Notes: generated by a model not told the origin, from the letters alone. Shown: positions 1 through 9,524, counted from the stretch's first letter. The stretch: 64,000 bases of DNA from Brevibacterium antiquum (GCF_016107655.1 NZ_JABASX010000001.1:558001-622000); one strand, 5' to 3'. Program-made: numbers and translations.

Positions 1-1
1 G

Positions 2-1063
2 GCGGACTATGAACTCGTGCGAGCGATGCGAGCGTCGATCTCCGTCCTCGGGCCGCTGACCGCCCGGATGCGCGCAGCACATGTAGCCCTTCCCGGCGGC
101 GATGCGATCGGCTCCCGGGGCCTGGATATGCATCAGGCAGGTCTCGAAGCTCTCGGTGCAACGGTGCATCTTGATCACGGCTATTTCGTCGCGGAGGCTC
201 CCAGCGGTCTCCATGGAACGGACATCGTTCTCGAATTCCCCTCCGTCGGTGCTACGGAGAACCTGGTCATGGCGGCAACGTTGGCCCATGGCGTGACAAC
301 AATCTCGAATGCGGCCAAGGAGCCGGAGATCGTCGACATCTGCACAATGCTCGTCGATATGGGCGCCCAGATCAGTGGAATCGGCACCGCCGACCTCACG
401 ATCAGCGGTGTCGACGAACTCCACCCGGTCGACCACCGAACAGTGGGGGACCGGATCGTAGCTGGAACCTACGCGTTCGGCGCTGCTCTCTCGAACGGTG
501 ATGTGACCGTCAAGGGAGTCGGACTCGAGCTGATGCCCAATATCGCGATCAAACTCCGCGACTCGGGTGCCACTGTCGATGACCTCGGCGAAATCGAGCT
601 CGGCGATGGGACGCGTGGAAATGGATTCCGCGTCATCGGTGCCGAGCGTCCGCACGCGATTCGCGTCGCGACTATGCCGTTCCCCGGCTTCCCCACGGAT
701 CTGCAGCCGTTCGTGATCGCACTGAATTCAGTCTCAGACGGTGTCGGACTGCTGTCAGAGAACCTGTTCGAAGCTCGTTGGCGGTTCGTCCAGGAGATTG
801 CCCGACTCGGTGCGAAGGTTCGAGTCGACGGCAACCACGCCCTGATCTCCGGTGTCGACAGCCTGTCCGGCGCCGAGGTGGAAGCGTCAGACATCCGCGC
901 CGGTGCCGGTCTGGTGATGGCGGGCCTGCGGGCCGCTGGAATCACAGAAGTCTCCGGCATCGACCACATCGAACGCGGCTACGAGAACTTCGTATCGAAC
1001 CTGCGCAGTCTTGGCGCCAACATCGAACGCGTTGAAAAAGCCGATATCCTCAGCTTCGAGTAG
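2..1063 (+). CDS. murA: UDP-N-acetylglucosamine 1-carboxyvinyltransferase (C-terminal part)
   Basis: MurA transfers enolpyruvate from PEP to UDP-GlcNAc in the cytoplasm, the first committed step of peptidoglycan synthesis. The reading frame is open from base 2 with no start, so the N-terminal 80-odd residues lie outside the window. The frame reads [11 protein letters not shown] followed by [10 protein letters not shown], the active-site loop of the family. Asp, encoded at 101-103, replaces the usual catalytic Cys, as is known in mycobacteria. The C-terminal end HIERGYEN is typical. The gene stops 3 bases before the convergent nucS stop codon. Confidence 0.95.
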   Translation, partial: ADYELVRAMRASISVLGPLTARMRAAHVALPGGDAIGSRGLDMHQAGLEALGATVHLDHGYFVAEAPSGLHGTDIVLEFPSVGATENLVMAATLAHGVTTISNAAKEPEIVDICTMLVDMGAQISGIGTADLTISGVDELHPVDHRTVGDRIVAGTYAFGAALSNGDVTVKGVGLELMPNIAIKLRDSGATVDDLGEIELGDGTRGNGFRVIGAERPHAIRVATMPFPGFPTDLQPFVIALNSVSDGVGLLSENLFEARWRFVQEIARLGAKVRVDGNHALISGVDSLSGAEVEASDIRAGAGLVMAGLRAAGITEVSGIDHIERGYENFVSNLRSLGANIERVEKADILSFE

Positions 1064-1066
1064 GAC

Positions 1067-1771
1067 TCAGAACAGACGCGAGTCAGGATCGTCCATACCG
1101 CGCAGCGCATCGTAGTCTAAGACGACACAGCGGATGCCACGGTCCTCGGCCAAGGTCCGAGCCTGGGGCTTGATCTCCTGAGCGGCGAAGACTCCCTGGA
1201 CCGGCGTGAGCAGCGGGTCACGGTTCATCAGTTCCAGGTACCTGCTCAGCTGCTCAACGCCGTCGATATCGCCACGTCGTTTGATCTCCACGGCAACGGA
1301 CTTGTGGCCGTGGTCGCGGGCGAGAATGTCGACTGGCCCGATGGCCGTCATGTATTCGCGCCTGACCAAGCTGTACCCGTCACCGAGAGTCTCTATATGT
1401 TCGGCCAGCAGCTCCTGCAGGTGGGCTTCCACCCCGTCTTTGACCAGTCCGGGATCGATGCCGAACTCATGCTGGTCATCGGCGATCACCTCGGCGATGG
1501 AGATGACGAGCTTGTCACCTGTCTTGGCCTGGGAGACCGTCCAGATCTCGGCTAGGCCTGCCTCCTCCTGTTCCTGGCTCGGATCAGTGACTCTGATCGA
1601 GCACGGGGGAGTCATCCAGTTCAAGGGCTTGTACGATCCGCCATCCGAATGGATGAGGATCGAGCCGTCGGCCTTGAGCATGATGAGACGGGTGGCCATG
1701 GGCAGATGGGCGGTCAGACGACCGGCATAATCAACGGAGCACTTAGCAATGACGAGACGCACGCGCTTCAC
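1067..1771 (-). CDS. nucS: Endonuclease NucS (non-canonical mismatch repair)
   Basis: NucS (EndoMS) cuts both strands at mismatches and replaces MutS/MutL in many actinobacteria. The product of about 234 residues carries the conserved N-terminal [14 protein letters not shown], the middle [16 protein letters not shown], and the nuclease core [11 protein letters not shown] with [17 protein letters not shown]. It ends in the DDPDSRLF tail, consistent with the C-terminal clamp-binding type. A longer open frame runs upstream to 2272, but that part lacks family similarity. I chose GTG at 1771, which gives [11 protein letters not shown] like the mycobacterial MSRVRL start; GTG at 1762, with AGGGTGA ahead of it, is the alternative. 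Confidence 0.93.
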   Translation of the reverse strand: MKRVRLVIAKCSVDYAGRLTAHLPMATRLIMLKADGSILIHSDGGSYKPLNWMTPPCSIRVTDPSQEQEEAGLAEIWTVSQAKTGDKLVISIAEVIADDQHEFGIDPGLVKDGVEAHLQELLAEHIETLGDGYSLVRREYMTAIGPVDILARDHGHKSVAVEIKRRGDIDGVEQLSRYLELMNRDPLLTPVQGVFAAQEIKPQARTLAEDRGIRCVVLDYDALRGMDDPDSRLF

Positions 1772-1792
1772 CCTACGTGAGAGAATGGGCAG

Positions 1793-2089
1793 ATGCCACG
1801 ATCTACCTCCTCGCGTCGCAAAAACAAATGGCAGCAGGCCCCGCGTGAGCTCTCCGACTCTGTGAGTGGACTGCGCACAAGTCGGGATCTGCCCGACGGG
1901 ACATGGTCGGTGCAGAACGTTGCCGGCAATTCTCAGGGCAAGGTCTATATCTGCCCAGGGTGCGGACAGGACGTGGCGTCGTCGACGGCACATATCGTTG
2001 CCTGGCGACAGACTGCGCGACACGGCACCGAGGTGGGAGTGGAGTCCCGCCGCCATTGGCACACGAGGTGCTTTCAGAAATTCAGGTGA
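1793..2089 (+). CDS. Small conserved zinc-ribbon protein divergent from nucS
   Basis: This 98-residue basic protein has no function I can assign. The N-terminus is Arg/Lys rich (residues 1-35). The second half has a CPGC pair (Cys54, Cys57), AHIVAW with His67, and RRHWHTRC with His88, His90 and Cys93. This spacing resembles a treble-clef or HNH-like zinc site. Its start is only 21 bases from the nucS start on the other strand, so their promoters must overlap or lie within the genes. A link with nucS is inferred from position only. A bidirectional terminator follows at 2144. Confidence 0.8.
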   Translation: MPRSTSSRRKNKWQQAPRELSDSVSGLRTSRDLPDGTWSVQNVAGNSQGKVYICPGCGQDVASSTAHIVAWRQTARHGTEVGVESRRHWHTRCFQKFR

Positions 2090-2143
2090 GGGTACTCGTC
2101 GCGGGCCGATGGCAGGCGGACCAAGAATCGAGACCAGAAGAAA

Positions 2144-2168
2144 GGGCCAGTTCTTTGTGAACTGGCCC
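2144..2168. terminator. Bidirectional intrinsic terminator
   Basis: Ten-base perfect arms (2144-2153 and 2159-2168, GGGCCAGTTC and its complement) enclose a 5-base loop. Short A and T stretches flank the outside. It sits between two convergent genes and can serve both. Confidence 0.8.
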
Positions 2169-2204
2169 CTTCTCAATGGCGCAGGCTGTGGGAGGGTGAA
2201 GACC

Positions 2205-3776
2205 TCAGCGCAGCGAATTCCCGGACCGCGATGCCTTGCTGTTCTTGCTCTGCGACCCCGAAACCTGAGCATCGATGGCTATCGTGTCAGCATCGGTGGC
2301 TCCATTGGGCAGGTCGGAGTCCTCGGCTTCATCGGAATCGTCCGTCTCGGCAGGCTTCTCGGCCTCCGACTGAGCTCCCTGAGGCTCGGACGCCTCGGTA
2401 GGCACGGTCTTACCCGGTGTCTCCGCAGCGTCCGTGGAGTCCACTGAGGCAGCTGTGTCGGCTGGGCCGTCCGTGCTCTTCGCGCCGGCATCCGCGTCGT
2501 CAGCAGCGATGTCATCAGCCTTGTCTGTCTCCTCGGGATCCTCCGCCAGAAGGTCGGCGAGCTCCTGCTCATCGGCGATCTGCTCGGTGGCATGGGACGC
2601 GGACTCAGCCTTGGCCGGGTCGACGGAATCGCCGCCCATCACACCGGGCATGGCGAACAGGGAGCGGAGCTGATCGAGCTGCGCTGTGATCGTCTTGCGC
2701 TGCTTGGTCAACAGGTCGACCTGGGACTGAGCCGATGCCACGTTGCGCTTGGCTTCGGCCGCGGACTCCTCAATGGTGGCTTCGGCCGTTGCCCGGGCTT
2801 CACCGATGAGGGTCTGCGCGCGAGTCTTACCGTCGGCAATGATGTCGTCAGCCTTCTTCACCGCATCCGAGCGGGTCGTCTCTGCTCTCTCCGCGGCCTC
2901 CTTGGCTTCTGCATCTGCCTTCGCCGCACGCGCCTGAGCCTCGTCGATGAGTTTCTTATTCTCTATCTGAGCTGCGTCGTAGCGCTTCTTGCGATCGGCC
3001 TCGGCGGCCTGGCGCTTACCAGCCAGCTCGACCTCGAGTTCGTCAGAGGCCTTCGTCGATGCCGCGTCGCGAGCCTTCGCAGCGGCGAGGAGCTCGTCGG
3101 CTTGCGCCTGAGCAGTGCTGATCGACTCATCTGCCTGGCTCTTGGCTTCGGCCCGCAGATCCGCGGCCTGCTTCTCAGAAGTGGCCCTGAGCTCGGCGAG
3201 CTCGTGTTCGAGGCTTTCGCGGGCTTCCTTCGTGGCAGCCTCATTTGCCTCTTTGGCCTGGTTGTATTCGCGTTCTGCCGTCGCCTTGAGCTCTGCGGCA
3301 CGCTTTTCGGCAGCTTTCACAGTCTCGTCGGCGCGCAGCTCGGCCGAACTGATGATGGCATCGGCCTCGGAGCGGGCATTGGACAGAGTGTCGTTGCTCT
3401 CCGTGTGCATGCGGGCACGAGCCGAAGCGGCTTCGGCTCGTGCCTTGTTGCGGATCGTCTCTGCGTCGGAGTTTGCCTGCGAGAGAGTCTCGCGTGCCTG
3501 GGATTCTGCGATCTTGAGCAGATGGTCGATGCGGCTTCCGGGAGGACCTGAAGCCTCGGCGCTGTCATTGGCAGCCTTCTTCAGCTGGGCCTTCGCCTCC
3601 GAGAGTTCTCCGGCGATCTGAAGTTTTGCGCGATCAGCGTTGATGACCTGACTTCGGGCATCGGAAAGGGCCTTACGAACGGACTCGACCTCGGTTCGCA
3701 GCTGCTGCAGGCGAGAATCAACTTCACTTTTTTCGTAGCCGCGCATCGCTGTGCGGAATTCTTCGGTGGGCGTCAC
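2205..3776 (-). CDS. DivIVA/FilP-like coiled-coil protein
   Basis: The 523-residue protein opens with [22 protein letters not shown], resembling the DivIVA N-terminal motif (F..a.rGY...eVd). About 330 residues of Ala/Glu/Lys/Arg heptad-rich coiled coil follow, then an acidic, disordered C-terminal tail of about 130 residues. I chose GTG at 3776 because AGGAG lies 8 bases upstream; a TTG at 3800 would add 8 residues but has no such site. From memory, Streptomyces has the polar cytoskeleton genes scy and filP in the same place, between nucS and a thiolase gene. A role in polar growth or cell shape is therefore inferred. It could also be a generic coiled-coil protein. Confidence 0.8.
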   Translation of the reverse strand: MTPTEEFRTAMRGYEKSEVDSRLQQLRTEVESVRKALSDARSQVINADRAKLQIAGELSEAKAQLKKAANDSAEASGPPGSRIDHLLKIAESQARETLSQANSDAETIRNKARAEAASARARMHTESNDTLSNARSEADAIISSAELRADETVKAAEKRAAELKATAEREYNQAKEANEAATKEARESLEHELAELRATSEKQAADLRAEAKSQADESISTAQAQADELLAAAKARDAASTKASDELEVELAGKRQAAEADRKKRYDAAQIENKKLIDEAQARAAKADAEAKEAAERAETTRSDAVKKADDIIADGKTRAQTLIGEARATAEATIEESAAEAKRNVASAQSQVDLLTKQRKTITAQLDQLRSLFAMPGVMGGDSVDPAKAESASHATEQIADEQELADLLAEDPEETDKADDIAADDADAGAKSTDGPADTAASVDSTDAAETPGKTVPTEASEPQGAQSEAEKPAETDDSDEAEDSDLPNGATDADTIAIDAQVSGSQSKNSKASRSGNSLR

Positions 3777-4004
3777 TGAAGTGGACTCCTGTCGTGTCAA
3801 GGTATGTGGTCAAATCGTCCCACCACTACTCTAACGGACTCACTATGAGTGTTGGGTGCGAATTCCTAAGTCTGGACGTCTCCTGCCGCGATGTGACATA
3901 ACCCCCGTGACCGAGGCCACAGACAGCTGGACTATCCTTAGAGCAGACAACACTTCATCGACTTCCCTCGCTGTCAGCGGGGTACGAATATCTGAGGAGG
4001 AAAA

Positions 4005-5195
4005 ATGGCTGAAGCAGTGATCGTCGCGGGTGCGCGTACTCCGTTCGGGCGTCTGCAGGGAGGTCTGTCGTCGCTGACAGCTGTGCAGTTAGGCGGCAAG
4101 GCGATCTCTGGCGCACTCGGTCGCGCAGGGATCACCGGCGAGGACGTCGAGTACGTCATCATGGGGCAGGTTCTGCAGGCCGGGCTCGGCCAGGGACCTG
4201 CGCGCCAGGCCGCGGTCGAAGCCGGCATCCCGATGCACGTGCCCGGTGTCACCGTGAACAAGCTGTGTCTGTCCGGCATCAACGCGATCACACAGGCGGC
4301 CCAGCTGGTGCGGGCAGGGGAGTACGACGTCGTCGTCGCCGGAGGGCAGGAATCGATGAGCCTGGCTCCCCACCTGCTGGAGAAGTCACGTTCGGGCTAC
4401 AAATACGGTGATGTCGTGATGAAGGACCATATGGACTACGACGGTCTATGGGATGCCTTCACCGACCAGGCCATGGGTGGTCTGACCGAAGATGCCAACG
4501 CCGGTGACTTCGAATTCTCCCGTGAGGACCAGGACGCCTTCGCTGCCCGCTCACATCAGCGTGCAGCGCAGGCCTGGGAATCGGGCGCATTCACCGACGA
4601 AGTCGAGGCAGTCACCATCTCCGGTCGCAAGGGTGACGTGACCGTCTCCACCGATGAGGGCGTGCGCGCCGAGACGACCCCGGAGTCGATGGCCAAACTG
4701 CGACCGGCCTTCCGCAAGGACGGCACGATCACAGCCGGAAACGCCTCGCAGATCTCCGACGGTGCATGCGCTGTCGTCGTCATGTCACGTGAGAAGGCTG
4801 AAGCGCTCGGTGCCCCCATTCTCGCCGAGATCCGCTCGCACGGGTGGACGGCAGGCCCCGACTCGTCGCTGCAGCATCAGCCTTCACAGGCGATTCAGGC
4901 CGCTGCCGCGAAGGAAGGGGTCGCGGCTGATTCGTTCGACCTCTATGAGATCAACGAAGCCTTCGCTGCAGTCGGACTCGCCAGTTCGAAGGACCTGGGC
5001 ATCGATCCCGAGAAGGTCAACGTCAATGGTGGTGCTGTTGCACTGGGCCACCCGATCGGCGCCTCCGGAGCGCGCATCGTATTGACCCTTGCGCTCGAGC
5101 TCCAGCGCCGAGGTGGCGGCACAGGTGTCGCCGCCCTCTGCGGTGGTGGCGGCCAGGGTGACTCGCTCATCGTGTCCGTGCCCGCACGGAACTGA
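4005..5195 (+). CDS. Acetyl-CoA acetyltransferase (thiolase)
   Basis: This 396-residue thiolase condenses or cleaves acyl-CoA and acetyl-CoA in the cytoplasm. Visible active-site features are the nucleophile Cys88 in NKLCLSG, NEAF at 317-320, His349 in GHPIGASG and Cys379 in CGGGGQG. Length and motifs fit the biosynthetic or acetoacetyl-CoA type. A strong GAGGAGG ribosome site lies 5 bases before the ATG. The thiamine-binding protein gene follows after 23 bases and is probably co-transcribed. The position near murA and nucS matches mycobacterial fadA4 from memory, but the exact substrate cannot be read from sequence. Confidence 0.95.
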   Translation: MAEAVIVAGARTPFGRLQGGLSSLTAVQLGGKAISGALGRAGITGEDVEYVIMGQVLQAGLGQGPARQAAVEAGIPMHVPGVTVNKLCLSGINAITQAAQLVRAGEYDVVVAGGQESMSLAPHLLEKSRSGYKYGDVVMKDHMDYDGLWDAFTDQAMGGLTEDANAGDFEFSREDQDAFAARSHQRAAQAWESGAFTDEVEAVTISGRKGDVTVSTDEGVRAETTPESMAKLRPAFRKDGTITAGNASQISDGACAVVVMSREKAEALGAPILAEIRSHGWTAGPDSSLQHQPSQAIQAAAAKEGVAADSFDLYEINEAFAAVGLASSKDLGIDPEKVNVNGGAVALGHPIGASGARIVLTLALELQRRGGGTGVAALCGGGGQGDSLIVSVPARN

Positions 5196-5218
5196 CACAG
5201 ATACGAAAGGAGAGCATC

Positions 5219-5533
5219 ATGCTCGTCGCATTCTCCGTCGCTCCCAGCGGCGGTGACAATTCGGACGCATCGGTCCACGATGCGGTTGCCGCAGCTGTCG
5301 AGGTCGTTCGACGGTCCGGGTTGTCACACCGAACTGATTCGATGTTCACCACGATCGAAGGTGAATGGGATGAGGTGTTCGCTGTCGTCAAAGAGGCCAC
5401 CGACGTCGTCGGTGAGTTCGGCCCGCGAGTGGCGCTGGTGCTGAAGGCTGATATTCGTCCGGGCTACACCGGTGAGATCGATGGCAAGCTCGAGCGTCTG
5501 GAAAGGGCCATCGACGCACGTGACGACGGCTGA
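5219..5533 (+). CDS. MTH1187-family (UPF0045) thiamine-binding protein
   Basis: The 104-residue protein matches the small ferredoxin-fold MTH1187/YkoF-like family, which is reported to bind thiamine. Supporting patterns are the N-terminal VAFSVAPSG, the central [20 protein letters not shown] and the [13 protein letters not shown] strand. AAGGAGAG lies 7 bases before the ATG. It sits 23 bases behind the thiolase gene, in the same direction. Whether it carries thiamine or another small ligand here is unknown. Confidence 0.85.
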   Translation: MLVAFSVAPSGGDNSDASVHDAVAAAVEVVRRSGLSHRTDSMFTTIEGEWDEVFAVVKEATDVVGEFGPRVALVLKADIRPGYTGEIDGKLERLERAIDARDDG

Positions 5534-5661
5534 TCAGTCTGCTCATCACCGTCGATTGGTACCGACAGGTAAGTTGGGCACAGGTGAAACTTTCGGGAAA
5601 TTCCTAGTGACGCAGGTCTCATTCGGGTCTACTCTTTCTTTAAGGAAGAAGGAGATGAACA

Positions 5662-5868
5662 ATGAACGGTTCCACGTATTTCACTACAGCTACTGCACTG
5701 ACGATGGTCGCCCTGCTCGGATTCATGGCTGCCGGATTCTTTCCGGTCATCGTCGACTTCGCCTTCGCCATCGAGGGAGTGGCCGTCATCCTCGCCCTCA
5801 TCGGACTGGTCGCGGTCTCCTTCGTGACGGTGCGTAAGTCATTGGAGCGTGTCGCTCGCGAGTACTGA
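5662..5868 (+). CDS. Small two-helix membrane protein
   Basis: This 68-residue protein has two predicted membrane helices (about residues 9-29 and 36-56) and a short basic cytoplasmic tail (RKSLERVAREY). A good GAAGGAG ribosome site precedes the ATG. I do not recognise a family. It stands alone between the thiolase operon and tRNA-Arg, with a terminator-like hairpin downstream. Confidence 0.7.
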   Translation: MNGSTYFTTATALTMVALLGFMAAGFFPVIVDFAFAIEGVAVILALIGLVAVSFVTVRKSLERVAREY

Positions 5869-5919
5869 TCCGCACGTCGAACACCCCTGATGCGGGGTGA
5901 GAGCAACTGCCCGGACACA

Positions 5920-5978
5920 GCGGCCCTCATCGATGCCTCGGAGTTCAACCTCTGAGACACTGATGAGGGTCGCTTTCT
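5920..5978 (+). terminator. Probable intrinsic terminator
   Basis: Outer arms 5920-5930 and 5963-5973 pair with one G-U. An inner CTCGGA/TCTGAG pairing extends the stem. The hairpin is followed by CTTTCTGTT. It lies after the small membrane protein and before tRNA-Arg. Confidence 0.6.
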
Positions 5979-6010
5979 GTTCTCGTTCGGGCATCGGTTA
6001 GGATATTTGA

Positions 6011-6084
6011 GCCTCCGTAGCTCAGTTGGATAGAGCAACCGCCTTCTAAGCGGTAGGTCGCGGGTTCGAGCCCCGCCGGGGGTA
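6011..6084 (+). tRNA. tRNA-Arg (anticodon TCT)
   Basis: The 74-base cloverleaf has acceptor GCCTCCG paired with CGGGGGT (including G-U pairs), D arm GCTC/GAGC, anticodon stem ACCGC/GCGGT around loop CTTCTAA, T arm GCGGG/CCCGC and discriminator A. Anticodon TCT at 6045-6047 reads AGA. CCA is not encoded. Confidence 0.95.
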
Positions 6085-6214
6085 CTTTTGGGGTACTTCT
6101 TCTCAGACTGAGAGGCCAAGTGACGCTCCGAGTATTCGCACCAATGACCAATTACCTCACGTTACGGCGTGGCAATTGGTGCACGGCTGGGAAAACGTAG
6201 AGAGTGGATGCGTG

Positions 6215-7912
6215 ATGACAGACAGTAAGAGTGCCGTGACGCCACCAGTGGGAGGGGCGCTGAGCGATATCGCGAAGCGAGTCTCAGAAACCCGCTTCAC
6301 CCTGCAGACCGAAGACTTCGCTGACGGTCGCGAACTGCACCGTCAGCTCTCGTCGGAGTTGACTGACTACCTGCTGCCGCGGATCAATCGGACGCAGACG
6401 CCCTTCATGATCGCCGTGGGCGGTTCGACCGGTGCGGGCAAATCCACGCTCGTGAATTCTCTGGTGGGACGAGCAGTGAGCCCTGCCGGAGTGCGCCGAC
6501 CAACGACGGGCAACCCGATCGTGGTCCACAACCCCGCCGACACCAAATTCTTCGAATCACAGTCGTTCTTGTCCGACCTGCCCCGCAGCACGGACCCCAC
6601 GACCTCGACCCCATCTGTCGTGCTCATCCCCAACGACGACGTCGAACCCGGCACCGCCGTGCTTGACTGCCCGGACATCGACTCAATTGCCGAGTCGAAT
6701 CGCGAGTTGGCCCGACGAATCCTGATGAGCGCCGACCTGTGGATGTTCGTGACCACAGCCAACCGCTATGCCGATGCCGCACCCTGGGCACTGCTGAGGG
6801 ACGCCGCGGTTCGCAACACCTCCGTGGCCATCGTGCTCGACCGGGTGCCGCCGGAGGCGAACCGTGAGGTCAGGCACCATCTGTCCAGCCTGCTGTCGGA
6901 AGCAGGTTTGGCGAATTCTCCGATCTTCGCGGTGGCTGAGCTGGAGCTGGCAGACGGCCTGCTGCCTCACTCAGCGATCTATCCGATCCGATCCTGGATC
7001 AATCAGGTGAGCTCGGAGGGCCAGTCTCAGGAGCGCATACGACAGCGGACCCTCACGGGATCGATCGGCGCAATGCCGGCCCAGGTGAAGTCTCTGGCCG
7101 ACTACGCAGAATCGCAGGAGTCGGCTTTCGACGAGCTGCAGCTCAGCCTTGATCAGACCTTCAATGCTGCGGGCGAAGGACTTGCCGAGATATTCTCCGA
7201 CGGTCGCGTCCTGCATGGAGAGGTCAATGCCAGATGGCAGGACTTCGTAGGAACGGGACAGCTCTTTCGCGGTCTGGAACCCACGATGGCTCGCATGCGA
7301 GACAGAATCTCCGCTGCGGTCACAGGCAAGCACGATGCTGCTTCGCCGCTGCACATCGCGATTCTGCGCAGCGCAGCGATCTCACTGCGGGAACAGGCAA
7401 TCGGTGTCGTTGACGAGATCAGTGCTCAGTGGCTGGGCAACCCGGCCGGATCGGCGTTACTGGACGCACACCCCGAACTCCGACAGAGCGCGAACGACCT
7501 TGAGGACTCGGTCAAGTCTGCCGTCAGCGGATGGTCCAACGAGGTGAACGCCCTCGTGCGAGACATCGGCCAGGGCAAGAAGTCTAAGGCCAGGATCCTG
7601 TCGTTCGGCGTCGGCGGAGTCTGTGCCGTGGTCGAATACGCGGCATTCTGGGACCCCAAGTACACAGATGCGGACAATCATGATTCGCGCAATGACGCGA
7701 ATGTCGCCCTCAGCCTCGCCGGCACGATCTTCGGTGAACAGGAGGCCGTGAATATCATCGGATCGATCAGAGATCGCTTCCTGACTACAGCGGCAGGAAT
7801 CGTCGGCGACTGCCGCGCGCCTTTTGACAACGTATTACGACTATCCGCGGTACCGGCGCGGCAAGCGGGCGTTCTGCGCGCCTCCGGTGATCGACTTGAG
7901 GTGGCATTGTGA
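6215..7912 (+). CDS. Dynamin-like GTPase, first of a pair
   Basis: This 565-residue P-loop GTPase has G1 GGSTGAGKS at 69-77, a switch-like RRPTT at 95-99 and a G3-like DCPD at 151-154. Where G4 (NKxD) is expected there is only VLDRV (207-211). One hydrophobic stretch occurs late (about residues 450-470), in an otherwise helical C-terminal half. Its stop overlaps the start of the next GTPase by 4 bases (GTGA), so the two are translationally coupled. Tandem dynamin-like genes in Streptomyces (dynA/dynB) are a plausible parallel, recalled from memory. ATG 6215 or the adjacent GTG 6212 may be the start. Membrane remodelling or a septal role is inferred. Confidence 0.75.
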   Translation: MTDSKSAVTPPVGGALSDIAKRVSETRFTLQTEDFADGRELHRQLSSELTDYLLPRINRTQTPFMIAVGGSTGAGKSTLVNSLVGRAVSPAGVRRPTTGNPIVVHNPADTKFFESQSFLSDLPRSTDPTTSTPSVVLIPNDDVEPGTAVLDCPDIDSIAESNRELARRILMSADLWMFVTTANRYADAAPWALLRDAAVRNTSVAIVLDRVPPEANREVRHHLSSLLSEAGLANSPIFAVAELELADGLLPHSAIYPIRSWINQVSSEGQSQERIRQRTLTGSIGAMPAQVKSLADYAESQESAFDELQLSLDQTFNAAGEGLAEIFSDGRVLHGEVNARWQDFVGTGQLFRGLEPTMARMRDRISAAVTGKHDAASPLHIAILRSAAISLREQAIGVVDEISAQWLGNPAGSALLDAHPELRQSANDLEDSVKSAVSGWSNEVNALVRDIGQGKKSKARILSFGVGGVCAVVEYAAFWDPKYTDADNHDSRNDANVALSLAGTIFGEQEAVNIIGSIRDRFLTTAAGIVGDCRAPFDNVLRLSAVPARQAGVLRASGDRLEVAL

Positions 7913-9489
7913 ACGATCCTGCACAGTCCGAGATCAGACGTCGGGCCGAAGGCATCCGAGAGACGCTGTCTCTGGGCCCCGACAAACTGAGTCCTGAAGT
8001 TCGCAGGGACGCGCAGAACCTGCTCGACCGCGCCGAGGACCGCCTCGGTCTCGGCGAGGAATTCACCGTTGTGGCCTTCGCAGGTTCCACTGGTTCGGGA
8101 AAATCGTCGCTGTTCAACGCCGTCGCCGGGCTGGACATCGCCCGGGTTGGTGTTCGCCGTCCGACCACTTCCCGCCCCACTGCATGTGTGTGGGGCGAAG
8201 GCGGTAACGACATCCTCAACTGGCTGCATGTTCCAGAGCGCAGCCGGACCTGGCGTGAATCGGCGCTCGACGGCGACGATCAGCGTAAACTCCATGGTCT
8301 GATTCTGCTTGATCTGCCTGACCACGATTCGACCGCTGTGAAGCATCGTGTCGAATCTGATCGACTCGTGGGCCTCGTCGACGTTGTCTTCTGGGTCGTT
8401 GACCCACAGAAATATGCTGACTTCTCACTGCACTCCGAATACCTGGCGAAGCTGGCAGAGAACAGCGCGAACATGGTCGTCGTTCTCAACCAGGTCGACA
8501 AGCTCAGTGACGAAGAGCAGAAAGCTGCTGCTGACCACCTGCAGCAGCTGCTCGTCGAGGACGGGCTCACCGACACCAAGGTGCACTTGACGTCCGCCGT
8601 GACACGAGATGGTGTACCTGAGGTCCGGTCGATTTTGGCTGACACAGTCGATTCCAAACAGGCCGCCTCAGAACGCCTATTGGCTGACATGCAGGCCATG
8701 GCGAAACGTATGCAGAACGAACTCGGCGAACCCGTGGTTCCACCCGATGAACGACCGGGAGCTTCGCGTCTCGTGGAGACGATGTCCGATGCCGCCGGCG
8801 TCGAGGCTGTCGCACAGACCGTCCACGATGACTATATTCGCCGGGCCTACCGCAAGACGGGGTACCCGGTGCTGGCATGGATGCAGAGAAATGCCCCCGA
8901 TCCGCTGGGAGCCAAGCACGGTCAAGGCAGAGATGAACTCATCCGCGCGTCGGTGCCCGCGACCAGCAGAGCGCAAAGCTCTCAGGTGCGCCTGATGGCC
9001 CATGAACTCATCGCAGAATCAGTGTCGACAATGCCGCGACCATGGCAGAGCGCAGTCGCGGAGGCTGAGAAGGCGAGCACCGCCGAGCTGTCCGAAACGC
9101 TGGACTCGGCCGTGACGGCTGTGGATATCAAACCGCAGACTCCCGGTTGGTGGTCCTTGGCCAGGTTTCTGCAGATCATCTTCTTCATCGCCACGATCCT
9201 CGGTCTGCTGGGTGTCATCGCCACAGCGATCCTCGCCATCGTCGTGCCCGGAGCGCTTCCGGGATGGAGCTGGATTGTGAGTATCGGATTGCTGGTGGTG
9301 GGGATCATCGGATCCGTTGTGACTTCGGTGATCGCCAAGTCCGCGCGGAACAAGGGCGCGAACCAGGCGGCCAGCGACGTCGATCGCAAACTTCGCGAGG
9401 CGGTTGGGAGCGTGGCACAGAGCTCCTATCTGGAGCCCGTCAATGCTGTGATCGGTGAACACCGGCGCGCCTACGAGACGCTGCACTGA
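7909..9489 (+). CDS. Membrane-anchored dynamin-like GTPase, second of a pair
   Basis: This 526-residue GTPase has G1 GSTGSGKS (59-66), RRPTT (83-87), G3 DLPD (135-138) and G4-like NQVD (194-197). A helical region follows, then two or more membrane helices (about 413-478). Its G1 and RRPTT segments resemble those of the partner upstream, which suggests an ancient duplication. Unlike the partner it keeps a recognisable G4. It overlaps the upstream stop by 4 bases and is closed by a strong terminator at 9525, so the pair forms a two-gene operon. Annotation as a YfjP/Era-like GTPase is the alternative. Confidence 0.8.
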   Translation: MNDPAQSEIRRRAEGIRETLSLGPDKLSPEVRRDAQNLLDRAEDRLGLGEEFTVVAFAGSTGSGKSSLFNAVAGLDIARVGVRRPTTSRPTACVWGEGGNDILNWLHVPERSRTWRESALDGDDQRKLHGLILLDLPDHDSTAVKHRVESDRLVGLVDVVFWVVDPQKYADFSLHSEYLAKLAENSANMVVVLNQVDKLSDEEQKAAADHLQQLLVEDGLTDTKVHLTSAVTRDGVPEVRSILADTVDSKQAASERLLADMQAMAKRMQNELGEPVVPPDERPGASRLVETMSDAAGVEAVAQTVHDDYIRRAYRKTGYPVLAWMQRNAPDPLGAKHGQGRDELIRASVPATSRAQSSQVRLMAHELIAESVSTMPRPWQSAVAEAEKASTAELSETLDSAVTAVDIKPQTPGWWSLARFLQIIFFIATILGLLGVIATAILAIVVPGALPGWSWIVSIGLLVVGIIGSVVTSVIAKSARNKGANQAASDVDRKLREAVGSVAQSSYLEPVNAVIGEHRRAYETLH

Positions 9490-9524
9490 CACTTCTGTGC
9501 ACATGAGCGACGACTCATGTGCCA

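Noticed and set aside
1772-2272. N-terminal extension of the nucS reading frame
   Set aside because: The added 167 residues have no NucS similarity, overlap the divergent zinc-ribbon gene and run through a terminator.
2592-3551. 319-codon frame on the + strand
   Set aside because: It is the antisense shadow of the coiled-coil gene, produced by its repetitive high-GC codons; Leu/Arg/Cys-rich with no ribosome site.
6011-6100. Genomic island attachment site at tRNA-Arg
   Set aside because: The 3' repeat is only 9 bases and 11 bases away, and there is no integrase or atypical DNA next to it.
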